Positions 55,107 to 63,649 of a DNA stretch of 64,000 bases are shown here, piece after piece. Numbering within the stretch: the stretch's first letter is position 1; every line of letters starts with the position of its first letter. A model generated the notes under the pieces. That model had not been told where the DNA came from, searched no databases, and was given only the letters and a program-made list of their open reading frames with translations. Origin of the DNA: an uncultured Actinomycetes bacterium (GTDB lineage Bacteria; Actinomycetota; Actinomycetes; Nanopelagicales; Nanopelagicaceae); assembly GCA_903825945.1 (NCBI GenBank), contig CAIKCJ010000029.1, forward strand, positions 1 through 64,000, read 5' to 3'. Both the position numbers and the translations under genes were made by a program.

Positions 55107-55811
55107 TTACTCCGCTTTGAGAATATCAAGGGCAAGACGCGCAGCCACTTGCTCAGCTTCTCTCTTGCTCTTGCCGACTCCTTGTTGGTACTTGGCGCCG
55201 TTGATTATCACAGCTGCTGCGAAACTTTTATTGTGATCAGGCCCGGACTCAGAAATCTCGTACTCCGCTACTCCTAGGCCACGAGCAGCAGCTAGTTCCT
55301 GAAGTGCGCTCTTTGCATCTACGCCACCGCCATGAACGATTGCGTCATTTAATACTGGTGTGAGCCACTCCAAAAGTTTTACCTGAGTAGCAGGTAGTCC
55401 ATGTTCTAAATAAATGGCACCGATAAGTGCTTCGAGTGAATCCGCGAGAATCGAATTTTTATCTCGGCCGCCAGTAGTTTCTTCGCCCTTGCCAATTCGT
55501 AGGTGGGCACCAAGATCTAATGTTCGCGCTAGATCTGCCAACGCTTTTGTATTGACCACACTTGAGCGAAGCGGAGAGAGTCTGCTTTCATCCAAATCCG
55601 GAAAACGCTTATAAAGCTCTTCTGTGATGACTAATCCCAAAACGCTATCGCCTAAAAATTCGAGGCGTTCATTCGTAGGGATACCACCAGACTCATACGC
55701 ATATGAGCGGTGGGTTAAAGAGAGTTCAAGCAACTGCGGTGTTATCGAAATACCTAATCTCAGAGAGAGCGAACCATCTCCAAGATCATTCTGTGCAGAG
55801 CGAGAGCTCAG
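55107..55811 (-). CDS. rnc: Ribonuclease III
   Basis: Double-stranded RNA endonuclease for rRNA and mRNA processing. The signature ERLEFLGDSVLGLV and the later EALIGAIYLEHG with catalytic Glu/Asp are present, and a C-terminal dsRNA-binding domain ends in VGKSKREAEQVAARLAL. Family-like sequence (LRLGISITPQLLELSLTHRSY) continues upstream of the first TTG at 55733 without any ATG or GTG before the in-frame stop at 55821-55823. The best start is a CTG at 55809-55811, one base after the rpmF stop, giving 234 residues, the normal length. Confidence 0.9.
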   Translation of the reverse strand: MSSRSAQNDLGDGSLSLRLGISITPQLLELSLTHRSYAYESGGIPTNERLEFLGDSVLGLVITEELYKRFPDLDESRLSPLRSSVVNTKALADLARTLDLGAHLRIGKGEETTGGRDKNSILADSLEALIGAIYLEHGLPATQVKLLEWLTPVLNDAIVHGGGVDAKSALQELAAARGLGVAEYEISESGPDHNKSFAAAVIINGAKYQQGVGKSKREAEQVAARLALDILKAE

Positions 55812-55812
55812 A

Positions 55813-55986
55813 TCAAACCTCTAGAACCTGGCGACGGTTGTATGTGCCGCATGTTGGACATGCTGTGTGCTGCAACTTTGGCTGCTGGCACTGACCGCAA
55901 AGGGTTGTTGCTGCAGGAGTTGTCTTCCATGAGCTACGGCGTGAGCGTGTGCGTGAACGCGACATCTTTCGCTTTGGGACTGGCAT
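55813..55986 (-). CDS. rpmF: 50S ribosomal protein L32
   Basis: A 57-residue ribosomal protein, MPVPKRKMSRSRTRSRRSSW at the start, with a zinc ribbon of two CXXC pairs (CGQC and CPTC). An AGGAGTG ribosome site precedes the ATG at 55986. It lies between yceD and rnc, as in most bacteria. Confidence 0.96.
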   Translation of the reverse strand: MPVPKRKMSRSRTRSRRSSWKTTPAATTLCGQCQQPKLQHTACPTCGTYNRRQVLEV

Positions 55987-56103
55987 GGTTTCACTCCTAT
56001 TTTCGGCCTATATATGGGTGGTGCTAAATTGGCTGCAAGAACCTGGGTTACTGCAAGAGAAGAAGTATCCCCCAAATGGCCAAAATAGCCAAAACGAGGG
56101 CGA

Positions 56104-56679
56104 TCATGCTGAAGGACTCGACCAATTCTCCAGGCCAGCCCAACGAATATCGCTCACCAGGTGCTCGTGGTCTTCAGGCAGGTTTTCCCACTTCTGGCCG
56201 CACCCCGGGCAGAGCCCCGGGCAATCCTCGCTACAGAGCGGGTTGGTGGGCATCGTCAAAATGACGGCATCGCGAATGGGCGCCTCAAGATCGATCAGAT
56301 CGCCCTCCATCCAAAGCTGCTCGTCCTCGTCGCCAACTTCGACCTCGATTGGCTTCTTACCCTTGTTACCCTTACCGCCACTCTTCTGGCGGGAGTCAAT
56401 CTCGTAGTTATAGAGCTCGGTGAAACTTTCATCAACCTCAAAGCTGACAGGTTCAAGACATCTAGTGCACTCACCTACGGCTTCGGCACGCACATCACCG
56501 GAAACCAGAACACCCTCTGCAACTGCCTGAAGTCGAAGATCGACATCGATTGGCGCATCGGCAGGGATAGCCAAGAGTGGGATTCCTACTGAAGAATGCT
56601 CATCGATTGTGATCTCGTATTCGCGCATCTCGCCTGCACGCCTTGGAAGGTCGTAGGCGTTAAAGATAAAGGTTGTCAT
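56104..56679 (-). CDS. yceD: YceD family protein (DUF177)
   Basis: A 191-residue protein of the DUF177 family, linked to 23S rRNA and L32 accumulation. It has the CTRCLEPV segment and a cysteine cluster CSEDCPGLCPGCG near the C terminus. Directly upstream of rpmF, its usual partner. Extra tail after the motif is typical of actinobacteria. Confidence 0.92.
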   Translation of the reverse strand: MTTFIFNAYDLPRRAGEMREYEITIDEHSSVGIPLLAIPADAPIDVDLRLQAVAEGVLVSGDVRAEAVGECTRCLEPVSFEVDESFTELYNYEIDSRQKSGGKGNKGKKPIEVEVGDEDEQLWMEGDLIDLEAPIRDAVILTMPTNPLCSEDCPGLCPGCGQKWENLPEDHEHLVSDIRWAGLENWSSPSA

Positions 56680-56689
56680 GGTCGCCTCG

Positions 56690-57205
56690 TTAATCCGCTA
56701 ATTCAGCAAGAATATTCTTATCATCTACTCCAGCGAGCTTCTCTCGACCACGCTGAACAACATCAAGAGTCTTGTTCAAAATAACTTCTAGTGTTGCTAG
56801 ACGAGAGTCAATATACGTTTCAATTTCTTCACGCTCCACTCGCGCCTGCTCCTGGACTTCAGCCAAGATTCGACTCGCTTCGGTCCGAGCAGCGCTCACG
56901 ATTTCGGTCTGCTCAACCATTCGAGCAACCTCTTCTCGGGCATGCGCGATTAAAGAATCAGCTGTTACACGCGCTTCTTCCAGAATGAGCTCACGGCTGA
57001 CCATGATCTCTTGGGCTGTGGCTAAATCTTGAGGCAGTGCAACTTTTGCATAATCAAGGACCTCTAAGAGTTCACCACGGTGCACCACGCAGCTCGCCGA
57101 GAGCGGAACGCTTCGAGCCTCTTCAACCATGGTGATAGCACTTTGCAGACGCTCGATGACATCCATCCCAGCGGTGTTGGCGCCATCGTAATTCTGTGTA
57201 TCCAT
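56690..57205 (-). CDS. sepIVA: SepIVA-like DivIVA-family coiled-coil protein
   Basis: A 171-residue coiled-coil protein (about residues 60-160 heptad-rich: ARTEASRILAEVQEQARVER). It matches the place and type of Rv2927c, SepIVA, which acts in septation and polar membrane organisation in Mycobacterium. The name rests on synteny and on the coiled-coil layout. It sits 22 bp after coaD and 10 bp before yceD. Confidence 0.8.
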   Translation of the reverse strand: MDTQNYDGANTAGMDVIERLQSAITMVEEARSVPLSASCVVHRGELLEVLDYAKVALPQDLATAQEIMVSRELILEEARVTADSLIAHAREEVARMVEQTEIVSAARTEASRILAEVQEQARVEREEIETYIDSRLATLEVILNKTLDVVQRGREKLAGVDDKNILAELAD

Positions 57206-57227
57206 GATTTAACTCCTAGTCCAAGAC

Positions 57228-57725
57228 CTAATTGATTCTAGTGGATTTAACCAGTGCGAGTCGTTGGCGCAGGCGCTCCGCGAGAGGCTCTGGAATATAA
57301 CTAGAAACATCACCATCGTAACTTGCAATCTCTTTCACAAGGGAAGAGGAAAGGAATGAGTGAGCTGGAGCGGTAGACATAAAGAGAGTTTCTATCCCTT
57401 TAAGTTGAAAATTAATCTGTGACATTTGAAGTTCGTAATCAAAGTCTGTAACGGCACGTAACCCTTTAACGATGACCGGAATCTCTTTTTCAACGCAATA
57501 ATCGACAAGAAGTCCTGACCATGAGTCAACTTTCACATTTGAAAAACGTGATGTCACTTCTTGGATCATCTCTATACGTTCTTGCACAGTAAAGAGTGAT
57601 GATTTGGTCTGATTGACCAGAACAGCGATCACTACCTCATCGAAGAGTTTGCTCGCACGTTCGATGATGTCGAGGTGCCCAAAGGTGATGGGATCAAATG
57701 ATCCGGGACATACAACGCGATTCAC
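57228..57725 (-). CDS. coaD: Phosphopantetheine adenylyltransferase
   Basis: Fourth step of coenzyme A synthesis. The 165-residue protein has the nucleotidyltransferase motif CPGSFDPITFGHLDII (6-21, TXGH) and HSFLSSSLVKEIASYDGDVS near the C terminus, the ISSTXXR-type segment in altered form. The GTG start overlaps the rsmD stop by 4 bp. Confidence 0.96.
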   Translation of the reverse strand: MNRVVCPGSFDPITFGHLDIIERASKLFDEVVIAVLVNQTKSSLFTVQERIEMIQEVTSRFSNVKVDSWSGLLVDYCVEKEIPVIVKGLRAVTDFDYELQMSQINFQLKGIETLFMSTAPAHSFLSSSLVKEIASYDGDVSSYIPEPLAERLRQRLALVKSTRIN

Positions 57726-58315
57726 GGTAAAACGCTAGCAGAGTAGCCGCCGTAGAAGATACTCCCCTGTCCGTATGAACGGATCTTTTCAAGCGTGAGT
57801 GGCTCTGGCCAGGTGAAAGGTTTGCCTTTGGTTTCACGTTCAGTTGCGATTAACCCTCGGGGCTCCAGAAGTTGGCGACCGATGATGATTTCAAGAAGCA
57901 CTTCGATCTCTTCGTTGCTCACGTTGTATGGCGGGTCCATGAAAATAATGTCGTACTTGCGCCCCGCTGGAAGTACAGGGTGATCTGATTCCAGAAATGA
58001 CAGAACGCTCGAGTGGAAAAGGCGGTACTTGCCTTCAGGGTTTTTCACTAACTGCAAATTTGAGATCGCTAGATTGCCAACGTCACCATCTGCTTCAACG
58101 CTATGAACGAGTGCAGCTCCACGAGATAGCGCCTCTACCCCTACCGCTCCGCTGCCAGCAAAGAGATCAAGGAAAGTTAATTCGCGCAGCGAACCAAATG
58201 AAGACTCGAGTGATGAAAATAAACCCTCCCGGGCACGATCAGATGTTGGACGAACTCGCGTGTCCTTGGGCGAGAGGAGAGTTTTACCTTTAGCGCTTCC
58301 CGCAATGATCCGCAT
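57722..58315 (-). CDS. rsmD: 16S rRNA (guanine966-N2)-methyltransferase RsmD
   Basis: A 197-residue SAM methyltransferase for 16S rRNA. Motif I is FLDLFAGSGAVGVEALSRG and the catalytic motif IV is MDPPYN. The N-terminal GSAKGKTLLSPKDTRVRPTSD is typical. Lies between recG and coaD, as in Mycobacterium (Rv2966c). Confidence 0.96.
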   Translation of the reverse strand: MRIIAGSAKGKTLLSPKDTRVRPTSDRAREGLFSSLESSFGSLRELTFLDLFAGSGAVGVEALSRGAALVHSVEADGDVGNLAISNLQLVKNPEGKYRLFHSSVLSFLESDHPVLPAGRKYDIIFMDPPYNVSNEEIEVLLEIIIGRQLLEPRGLIATERETKGKPFTWPEPLTLEKIRSYGQGSIFYGGYSASVLP

Positions 58316-58317
58316 CT

Positions 58318-60543
58318 CTACCCCTTATCCATAAACGCACTTGATTCGGCGTTTGCTAAATCCCCGACGGCAATAGCCAATTGTGGCATCTTTGTTAGCT
58401 CAGGGTCGCCTGCGATAAGCGAGAGTGCAAGTTCGCGAGCTTTTTCGATGAGTGGCTCATCACGCAATACTTTAAGGAGCCGCAAGTGTGACTTCATGCC
58501 TGATTGAGATTTTCCAAGAACATCGCCTTCACTACGTTGTTCTAGATCAATTCTCGAGAGTTCAAAGCCATCAAGGGTCCCGGCTACTGCAAGCAAACGA
58601 TCCATAGTCGCACTGCCATCTTGGGCCCGAGTTACCATCAAACAGAGTCCTGGAACTGCGCCTCGACCTACACGACCACGCAGTTGGTGCAGCTGTGAAA
58701 CTCCAAATCGATCAGCATCCATAATGACCATCATCGAAGCGTTTGATACATCTACTCCTACTTCGATCACCGTCGTTGCAACGAGTACGTCAATCTCTCC
58801 TTGAGAGAACGCTTTCATCGTGGCATCTTTGAGCTCAACAGTTTGTCGCCCATGTAGCGGAGCAACTTTTAATCCATGCAGTGATCCGAGAGCCAGCTCA
58901 GGTGCAAGTTCTTCCACACTCGCCATGGGCGCCCTACTCTCTGCGCTCTCCTCTATTGCGACGCCGCCATCCATCATTCGCGCAATCTCCAAATCACGCT
59001 CTGTCATTCCTGAGCCTTCTACCTCAGTGGCGCTAATACGTGGAGCCACAATATAAACCTGGTGCCCCTTCTCAACTTCTTCCCTCACTCGCTCCCATGC
59101 ACGTTCCAAGTAATGAGGCTTAAGGTCAAGCGGGATGAGATGAGTAGTGATTGGTGCGCGACCAGAAGGGAGTTGTCTCAAGGTAGATACTTCGAGGTCA
59201 CCAAAGATCGTCATTGCAACCGAACGTGGAATAGGTGTGGCAGTCATAACGAGCACATGAGGCGGGTGCTTGGCTTTTGCGCGAAGTGCATCTCGTTGTT
59301 CCACGCCGAATCTGTGTTGCTCATCGACAACCACGAGAGCGAGATCATCGAATTCAACGCCTGCGCTCAACAGCGCATGTGTACCAATAACAATCCCAGC
59401 ATCCCCGCTCTTAATGCGAGTGAGCGCATCTTTCTTAGCAGCGTTGGTCATCGATCCAGTCAAAAGGACAACTTGGGTTCCTAGTAGCGATCCGCCGAGA
59501 GTTCCTGCTTCAGCAAGTGAGCCGAGTATTTTTTTGATCGTTGCGAAGTGTTGTTGCGCCAACACTTCTGTTGGAGCAAGCAGTGCCGCTTGGCCACCGT
59601 TGTCTACTGCGATCAACATTGCGCGTAACGCAACTACAGTTTTGCCTGATCCAACTTCTCCCTGGAGTAAGCGATGCATAGGGTGTGGCTTAGCCATGTC
59701 ATCGGCGATCTCACAATTGACTTCGTTCTGTCCTTCAGTAAAGGAGAACGGAAGCATCGATTCAAATTCTTTTACCAAACCATCAGGTCGCAAAGTTCGT
59801 GCAATTGTCTCAATATTTGCCATTCGCGCTTTTCGTTGCGCTAATAAAATTTGCAAGAGCAGAGCTTCATCAAAAGTCAGTCGCTCACGAGAACGCGCTG
59901 CATCTTCCAGGTTCGGTGGCTGATGGATAAATCGAATTGAGTCGTCGAGACTTGGGAATTGATATCGAGCGCAGATCTCTTCGCTCAGATAATCAGGAAT
60001 TCTTTCGAGGGATTCCAGGACTATTTCTACGCATTGAGCAATCTTCCAGGAAGGCAATTTGGAAGCGGAGGGATAGACCGGCAAAAACTTCCCCGCAAAT
60101 CCGGCAATAGCGTCGTCAACATCGCTCCCGTCAGGAATTAGTTGGTAGTCAGGATGCGAGAGCTGGCGCTTTGCGTTAAAGAGTCCAACCTTGCCCGCAA
60201 ACATTCCACTTCGGCCGACCCTCAACTCTTTTTCCCGCCATGGCTGATTAAAGAAGGTGAGCCACATTTTGGCTGAGCCATCGGTGACGACGACTTCGAG
60301 AATTGTCCGCCCACTCGCTCGGCGTAAATTTACCGAGGCAATTTCGGCCAGAACCGTGGTTTCCTCGCCATCCTCCAGCTCGGCTATATCGGAGAGCTCT
60401 CCCCTGACAACATAGCGGCGTGGGTAGTGCTCGAGGAGTTCGCCAACGGTCGTGAGCCCAAAGGCCTTATCCAGCGCCTTGGCGGTCTTATCCCCTAGAA
60501 CCTTGGTCAGGCTTGTTTCAAGGTTTACGCCGGTGGGGGTCAT
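58318..60543 (-). CDS. recG: ATP-dependent DNA helicase RecG
   Basis: Branch migration helicase that remodels stalled forks. The 741-residue protein has an N-terminal wedge/OB domain (GELSDIAELEDGEETTVLAEI), Walker A GEVGSGKT, DEQH box (VVVDEQHRFG), the TATPIPR motif III and the C-terminal QRSEGDVLGKSQSG. The start at 60543 (MTPTGVNLET) is the one with family-like sequence; the frame is open further up but contains the 19-bp repeat. Divergent from rpmB. Confidence 0.96.
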   Translation of the reverse strand: MTPTGVNLETSLTKVLGDKTAKALDKAFGLTTVGELLEHYPRRYVVRGELSDIAELEDGEETTVLAEIASVNLRRASGRTILEVVVTDGSAKMWLTFFNQPWREKELRVGRSGMFAGKVGLFNAKRQLSHPDYQLIPDGSDVDDAIAGFAGKFLPVYPSASKLPSWKIAQCVEIVLESLERIPDYLSEEICARYQFPSLDDSIRFIHQPPNLEDAARSRERLTFDEALLLQILLAQRKARMANIETIARTLRPDGLVKEFESMLPFSFTEGQNEVNCEIADDMAKPHPMHRLLQGEVGSGKTVVALRAMLIAVDNGGQAALLAPTEVLAQQHFATIKKILGSLAEAGTLGGSLLGTQVVLLTGSMTNAAKKDALTRIKSGDAGIVIGTHALLSAGVEFDDLALVVVDEQHRFGVEQRDALRAKAKHPPHVLVMTATPIPRSVAMTIFGDLEVSTLRQLPSGRAPITTHLIPLDLKPHYLERAWERVREEVEKGHQVYIVAPRISATEVEGSGMTERDLEIARMMDGGVAIEESAESRAPMASVEELAPELALGSLHGLKVAPLHGRQTVELKDATMKAFSQGEIDVLVATTVIEVGVDVSNASMMVIMDADRFGVSQLHQLRGRVGRGAVPGLCLMVTRAQDGSATMDRLLAVAGTLDGFELSRIDLEQRSEGDVLGKSQSGMKSHLRLLKVLRDEPLIEKARELALSLIAGDPELTKMPQLAIAVGDLANAESSAFMDKG

Positions 60544-60549
60544 GAGGCC

Positions 60550-60594
60550 ATTGTGCCAGTGTGGCGCTGAATGGGATTGTGCCAGTGTGGCGCT
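60550..60594. repeat. 19-bp direct repeat between recG and rpmB
   Basis: ATTGTGCCAGTGTGGCGCT occurs at 60550-60568 and again at 60576-60594 (26-bp period) just upstream of the recG start. It may be a duplicated promoter or regulator site, or a recent slippage event. Confidence 0.85.
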
Positions 60595-60689
60595 AATTAG
60601 CCTTTTTGACCCCTCGGGCGGTAATCTTTGCCGCTTAGCGCGCTTGTGCGCTTCAACCGAGTAGTTCCCTCTAGTAAAAGGAGTCCATC

Positions 60690-60875
60690 GTGGCATCGAA
60701 CTGCGATATCTGCGGCAAAGGCCCGAGCTTTGGCAACAACGTCTCACACTCAATGCGTAAGACACGTCGCCGTTGGAATCCAAACATCCAGCGCATCAAG
60801 ACAATCGTTGGCGGCTCAACCAAGCGTCAGAACGTCTGCTCAACCTGCATGAAGGCTGGCAAAGTTACTCGTTAA
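60690..60875 (+). CDS. rpmB: 50S ribosomal protein L28
   Basis: A 61-residue ribosomal protein with zinc-binding cysteines (CDICGKGP and [10 protein letters not shown]) and the [14 protein letters not shown] segment. Divergent from recG. A hairpin with TTAATCTC/GAGATTAA arms follows the stop. Confidence 0.96.
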   Translation: MASNCDICGKGPSFGNNVSHSMRKTRRRWNPNIQRIKTIVGGSTKRQNVCSTCMKAGKVTR

Positions 60876-60892
60876 TCTCTTCGCGAGATTAA
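60872..60892 (+). terminator. Hairpin after rpmB
   Basis: TTAATCTC-TTCGC-GAGATTAA, an 8-bp stem whose first bases overlap the rpmB stop codon. No T run follows, so termination is uncertain. A second inverted repeat (CTTCAAG / CTTGAAG, 60896-60920) covers the ribosome site and start of the next gene. Confidence 0.45.
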
Positions 60893-60914
60893 GACCTTCA
60901 AGGAAATATAAAAC

Positions 60915-61589
60915 TTGAAGATTTATGCCCACCGTGGCGCCTCCTCTGATTTCCCAGAGATGTCTCGTGCTGCCTATATGGCCGCCATCGATCAAGGTGC
61001 CGATGGATTTGAATGCGACCTGCGACTTACTCGCGATGGCGTAATCGTTGCTTGGCACGATCGCGACCTCAAACGGCTAGTCGGAAGCCAACGTGAGATT
61101 GCCCGATCAACCTACTCCGAACTTATGTCTATCCACCCTCTCCTGACGTTGGATGAGATCGTCGACATCGCTATTGCTCACAAAAAAGACCTAGCGCTTG
61201 AGACCAAGCATCCCGTCCCTACTCGCGGCGCAGTCGAATTGGCCATCGCTCATTGTCTGCAAACGCGCAAGGCGGAGATTGCCGAGTCAGGGATTGAGAT
61301 CGACCTCATGTCATTTTCACCAACAGCCGTTGTGCGAGCTCGAGCCCGTGGTATCGCAACCGTTTTTCTCAGCACACATTGGCTCCCACTTAGACTCACG
61401 CGTCTGAGTTCGCAAGGACCATCGATTGCGCTCTTACGGAAATATCCAGGTCTTAAGCGCACCGATCAAAAGATTTTTGTCTGGACAGTCGATACCGCAG
61501 AAGATGCGCTTTTGTGTCAACGTTCTGGCGTTGACGTTCTGATTACAAATAAGCCTGGATTTATTCGCCAGGTTCTTCAAAATGGCTAA
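60915..61589 (+). CDS. Glycerophosphodiester phosphodiesterase family protein
   Basis: A 224-residue GDPD-type hydrolase that splits glycerophosphodiesters into alcohol and glycerol-3-phosphate. Catalytic residues are His6 and Arg7 (YAHRGAS), Glu33 and Asp35 (FECDLRLTRDG) and His48 (WHD). No signal peptide, so it works in the cytoplasm. The start is a TTG with an AAGGAA ribosome site 9 bp upstream. Its 3' end overlaps the convergent thiL gene by 29 bp. Confidence 0.9.
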   Translation: MKIYAHRGASSDFPEMSRAAYMAAIDQGADGFECDLRLTRDGVIVAWHDRDLKRLVGSQREIARSTYSELMSIHPLLTLDEIVDIAIAHKKDLALETKHPVPTRGAVELAIAHCLQTRKAEIAESGIEIDLMSFSPTAVVRARARGIATVFLSTHWLPLRLTRLSSQGPSIALLRKYPGLKRTDQKIFVWTVDTAEDALLCQRSGVDVLITNKPGFIRQVLQNG

Positions 61590-62445
61590 AGCCTTGATGG
61601 GTAACTGGCACCCCATCAACACGAACTCCCTTACCTAAAACCACTCGCCCGATTTCAATTGCTTGCCGCGGAAAAGGCAGGTGCGGCGAGATTGTTGCAA
61701 GAAAAATATGATCCTCCCCGCCATGAATGTCCATCTCGGGATCGGAATTAATCTCGATTCCCACTCCTGATGCTTTGGCGATCTGCGAGAGCTCTAAGAC
61801 GAGGCTGTCGCTGATATCCGTCATTGAGCTGACACCTGCAAGCGCGAAATCTTTAGCGGCTACGTAATCAACAAGCGGGCGACGATGGTTGGCGCTGCGC
61901 TCATCATGGATTCCAGTGCGCAACAACGCCAGACCTGCGGCCGATTTTCCGGGAAGTTCATTGACGATGACAAGGTCACCAACCTGCGCGCCACTTCGCG
62001 TAATCGGATTTTTGATCGAGCCAAAGACGCTTATTGAAATCACCATCGTGTCGGATCGAGTGAGGTCGCCGCCAACAACGACTGCGCCAACTTTTGAAGC
62101 TTCCTCAACTATTCCAGATGCAAGCCCTTGCGCTTCTTGAACTGAAAAATTCTTGGGCACTGCTGCACTCACGAGCAGAAAATCTGGCTTGCCGCCCATC
62201 GCATAAATATCTGCCAAATTTGCGGCCGTAATTTTGGCACCAATCTCAAAGAGGCTCGACCATTCGCGCTTAAAGTGAACTCCCTCAACCGCCATATCTG
62301 CCGCTAGGACTGCCGAACTATCGCCTCGAACTTTTGGCATAGCCACAACAGCAGCATCATCCCCAATTCCCACAAGTACGCGCTCATGAGGTTGGGCTTG
62401 GAAAATCGCAGCTAAAGCGGTGATGAGCTCGGACTCCGTCGCCAT
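61561..62445 (-). CDS. thiL: Thiamine-monophosphate kinase
   Basis: Last step of thiamine diphosphate synthesis, the cofactor needed by Dxs. The 294-residue protein has the AIRS-type motifs VGIGDDAAVV, DMAVEGVHFKREW, NLADIYAMGGKP, and VGGDLTRSD. Divergent from the Lrp/AsnC gene. Confidence 0.95.
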   Translation of the reverse strand: MATESELITALAAIFQAQPHERVLVGIGDDAAVVAMPKVRGDSSAVLAADMAVEGVHFKREWSSLFEIGAKITAANLADIYAMGGKPDFLLVSAAVPKNFSVQEAQGLASGIVEEASKVGAVVVGGDLTRSDTMVISISVFGSIKNPITRSGAQVGDLVIVNELPGKSAAGLALLRTGIHDERSANHRRPLVDYVAAKDFALAGVSSMTDISDSLVLELSQIAKASGVGIEINSDPEMDIHGGEDHIFLATISPHLPFPRQAIEIGRVVLGKGVRVDGVPVTHQGFSHFEEPGE

Positions 62446-62639
62446 CGCCCCCCCTTTTTTTTATTTAGCTCGCATCGTATTTTCCAGCAAGGAACTCTTT
62501 GATCGCGGATATATTGAGAGTAGCCTAGAGGGAGTAGGCACTCGCAGTGAAGCGAGCCCACCTCCTATGGCACTTACATTTCTCACGTTCTCGCCATTGG
62601 TTATAGAAGGTTCCCAGTTAGATTTATGGAGGAGTTCAC
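62446..62639 (+). promoter_or_regulatory. Intergenic leader with extended hairpin
   Basis: 194 bp between thiL and the Lrp/AsnC-type gene. At 62531-62565 GGAG-TA-GG-CA-CTCGC pairs with GCGAG-C-CC-AC-CTCC around a six-base loop. A TATATT box lies just upstream (about 62510). The CCTCC arm (62561-62565) is complementary to the GGAGG ribosome site (62628-62632) of the downstream gene. Confidence 0.45.
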
Positions 62640-62876
62640 ATGTCAGTTCAGGTTTACATTCTCATTCAGACTGATGTCGGCAAGGCTGGCACAGTCGCCA
62701 AGGAACTCGCAGCCATCCAGGGAGTAACTCTCGCCGAGGCCGTCACCGGTCCTTATGACGTTGTGATGCGCGCTCAGGCACCAAGCATGGAGGATCTTGG
62801 CCGCTCAATTTTGGCAAAGGTTCAGGCCGTTCCTGGTATTACCCGCACGTTGACCTGCCCGGTCACTGTTTACTAA
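62640..62876 (+). CDS. Lrp/AsnC effector-binding (RAM) domain protein
   Basis: A 78-residue stand-alone ligand-binding domain (VYILIQTDVGKAGTVAKEL, GPYDVVMRAQ) of the Lrp/AsnC family, without helix-turn-helix. Such small proteins lie near thiL and ddl in actinobacteria. It could bind an amino acid and modulate a partner regulator. A strong GGAGGAG ribosome site precedes it. Confidence 0.92.
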   Translation: MSVQVYILIQTDVGKAGTVAKELAAIQGVTLAEAVTGPYDVVMRAQAPSMEDLGRSILAKVQAVPGITRTLTCPVTVY

Positions 62877-62923
62877 AACTCCCCACCACGTCCTCACACT
62901 CCGATTGGATTAAAAGCACACTC

Positions 62924-63649
62924 ATGTCTTCACAGCGAATTCTACTTGTCATTCAAAATGACGAAAGCGATCCGCCGCATCTGGCAGGACAGTGGCTCCA
63001 AGAGATTGGATACGAGCTTCGTGTTATCCGCGCTTTTGCAGGCGAACCCATTCCACAACAGATTGACGATGAGATCACGGCGCTCATGCCGCTTGGCGGT
63101 CACATGGGGGCCATGGATGACCACGTTGCACCATGGCTAGCTGCTGAACGCGCGCTGCTGGCCGACGCCATCGCACGCGACATCCCAATTCTGGGAATCT
63201 GTTTAGGAGCCCAGCTTCTAGGCATCGCGGGTGGCGGGGTTGTCACTCGCGCAGCACGTGGTGAGATTGGTATCTACAGAATTGAACCAACCTTCGATGC
63301 TGCAAATGACCCGGTCTTTGATATTCCTTTCGGAACGAGCGCAGCACAGTGGCATGAAGATGAGATCTCAACACTTCCGCCTAACGCGACGCGACTAGCG
63401 CAGAGTGAAAATTGCAATAACCAGATATTCAAAATTGGGCGGGCGATTTATGGAGTGCAGTTTCATCCAGAAGCGGATCTCAGCATTGTCGCTGGTTGGG
63501 AATCGGAACCTGACAATGCATTTACTACCGTCGGCAAGAAGACAGTGCTGCCTGAAGTTGAGGCTGCCCAAGCTGAGCTCGCTTTATTCTGGAAGCCAGT
63601 AATCCAACGTTGGGGCGAGCTAGCGAGTGACGTGCGCGGAACGAATTAA
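62924..63649 (+). CDS. Class I glutamine amidotransferase-like protein
   Basis: A 241-residue stand-alone GATase1 domain of the GMP synthase-like type. The triad is complete: Cys93 in GICLGAQLLG, His181 and Glu183 in GVQFHPEAD. No partner synthase domain is attached. Possible roles include gamma-glutamyl compound hydrolysis. Overlaps the convergent ddl gene by 30 bp. Confidence 0.9.
   Translation: MSSQRILLVIQNDESDPPHLAGQWLQEIGYELRVIRAFAGEPIPQQIDDEITALMPLGGHMGAMDDHVAPWLAAERALLADAIARDIPILGICLGAQLLGIAGGGVVTRAARGEIGIYRIEPTFDAANDPVFDIPFGTSAAQWHEDEISTLPPNATRLAQSENCNNQIFKIGRAIYGVQFHPEADLSIVAGWESEPDNAFTTVGKKTVLPEVEAAQAELALFWKPVIQRWGELASDVRGTN

Noticed and set aside
59270-59923. Long plus-strand frame of 217 codons inside recG
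   Set aside because: Antisense to the helicase motifs of recG, with no recognisable protein features.
62531-62565. Known riboswitch class
   Set aside because: The hairpin was compared by eye with common riboswitch cores (TPP, SAM, glycine, cobalamin, ydaO) and fits none. Reported only as a structured leader.
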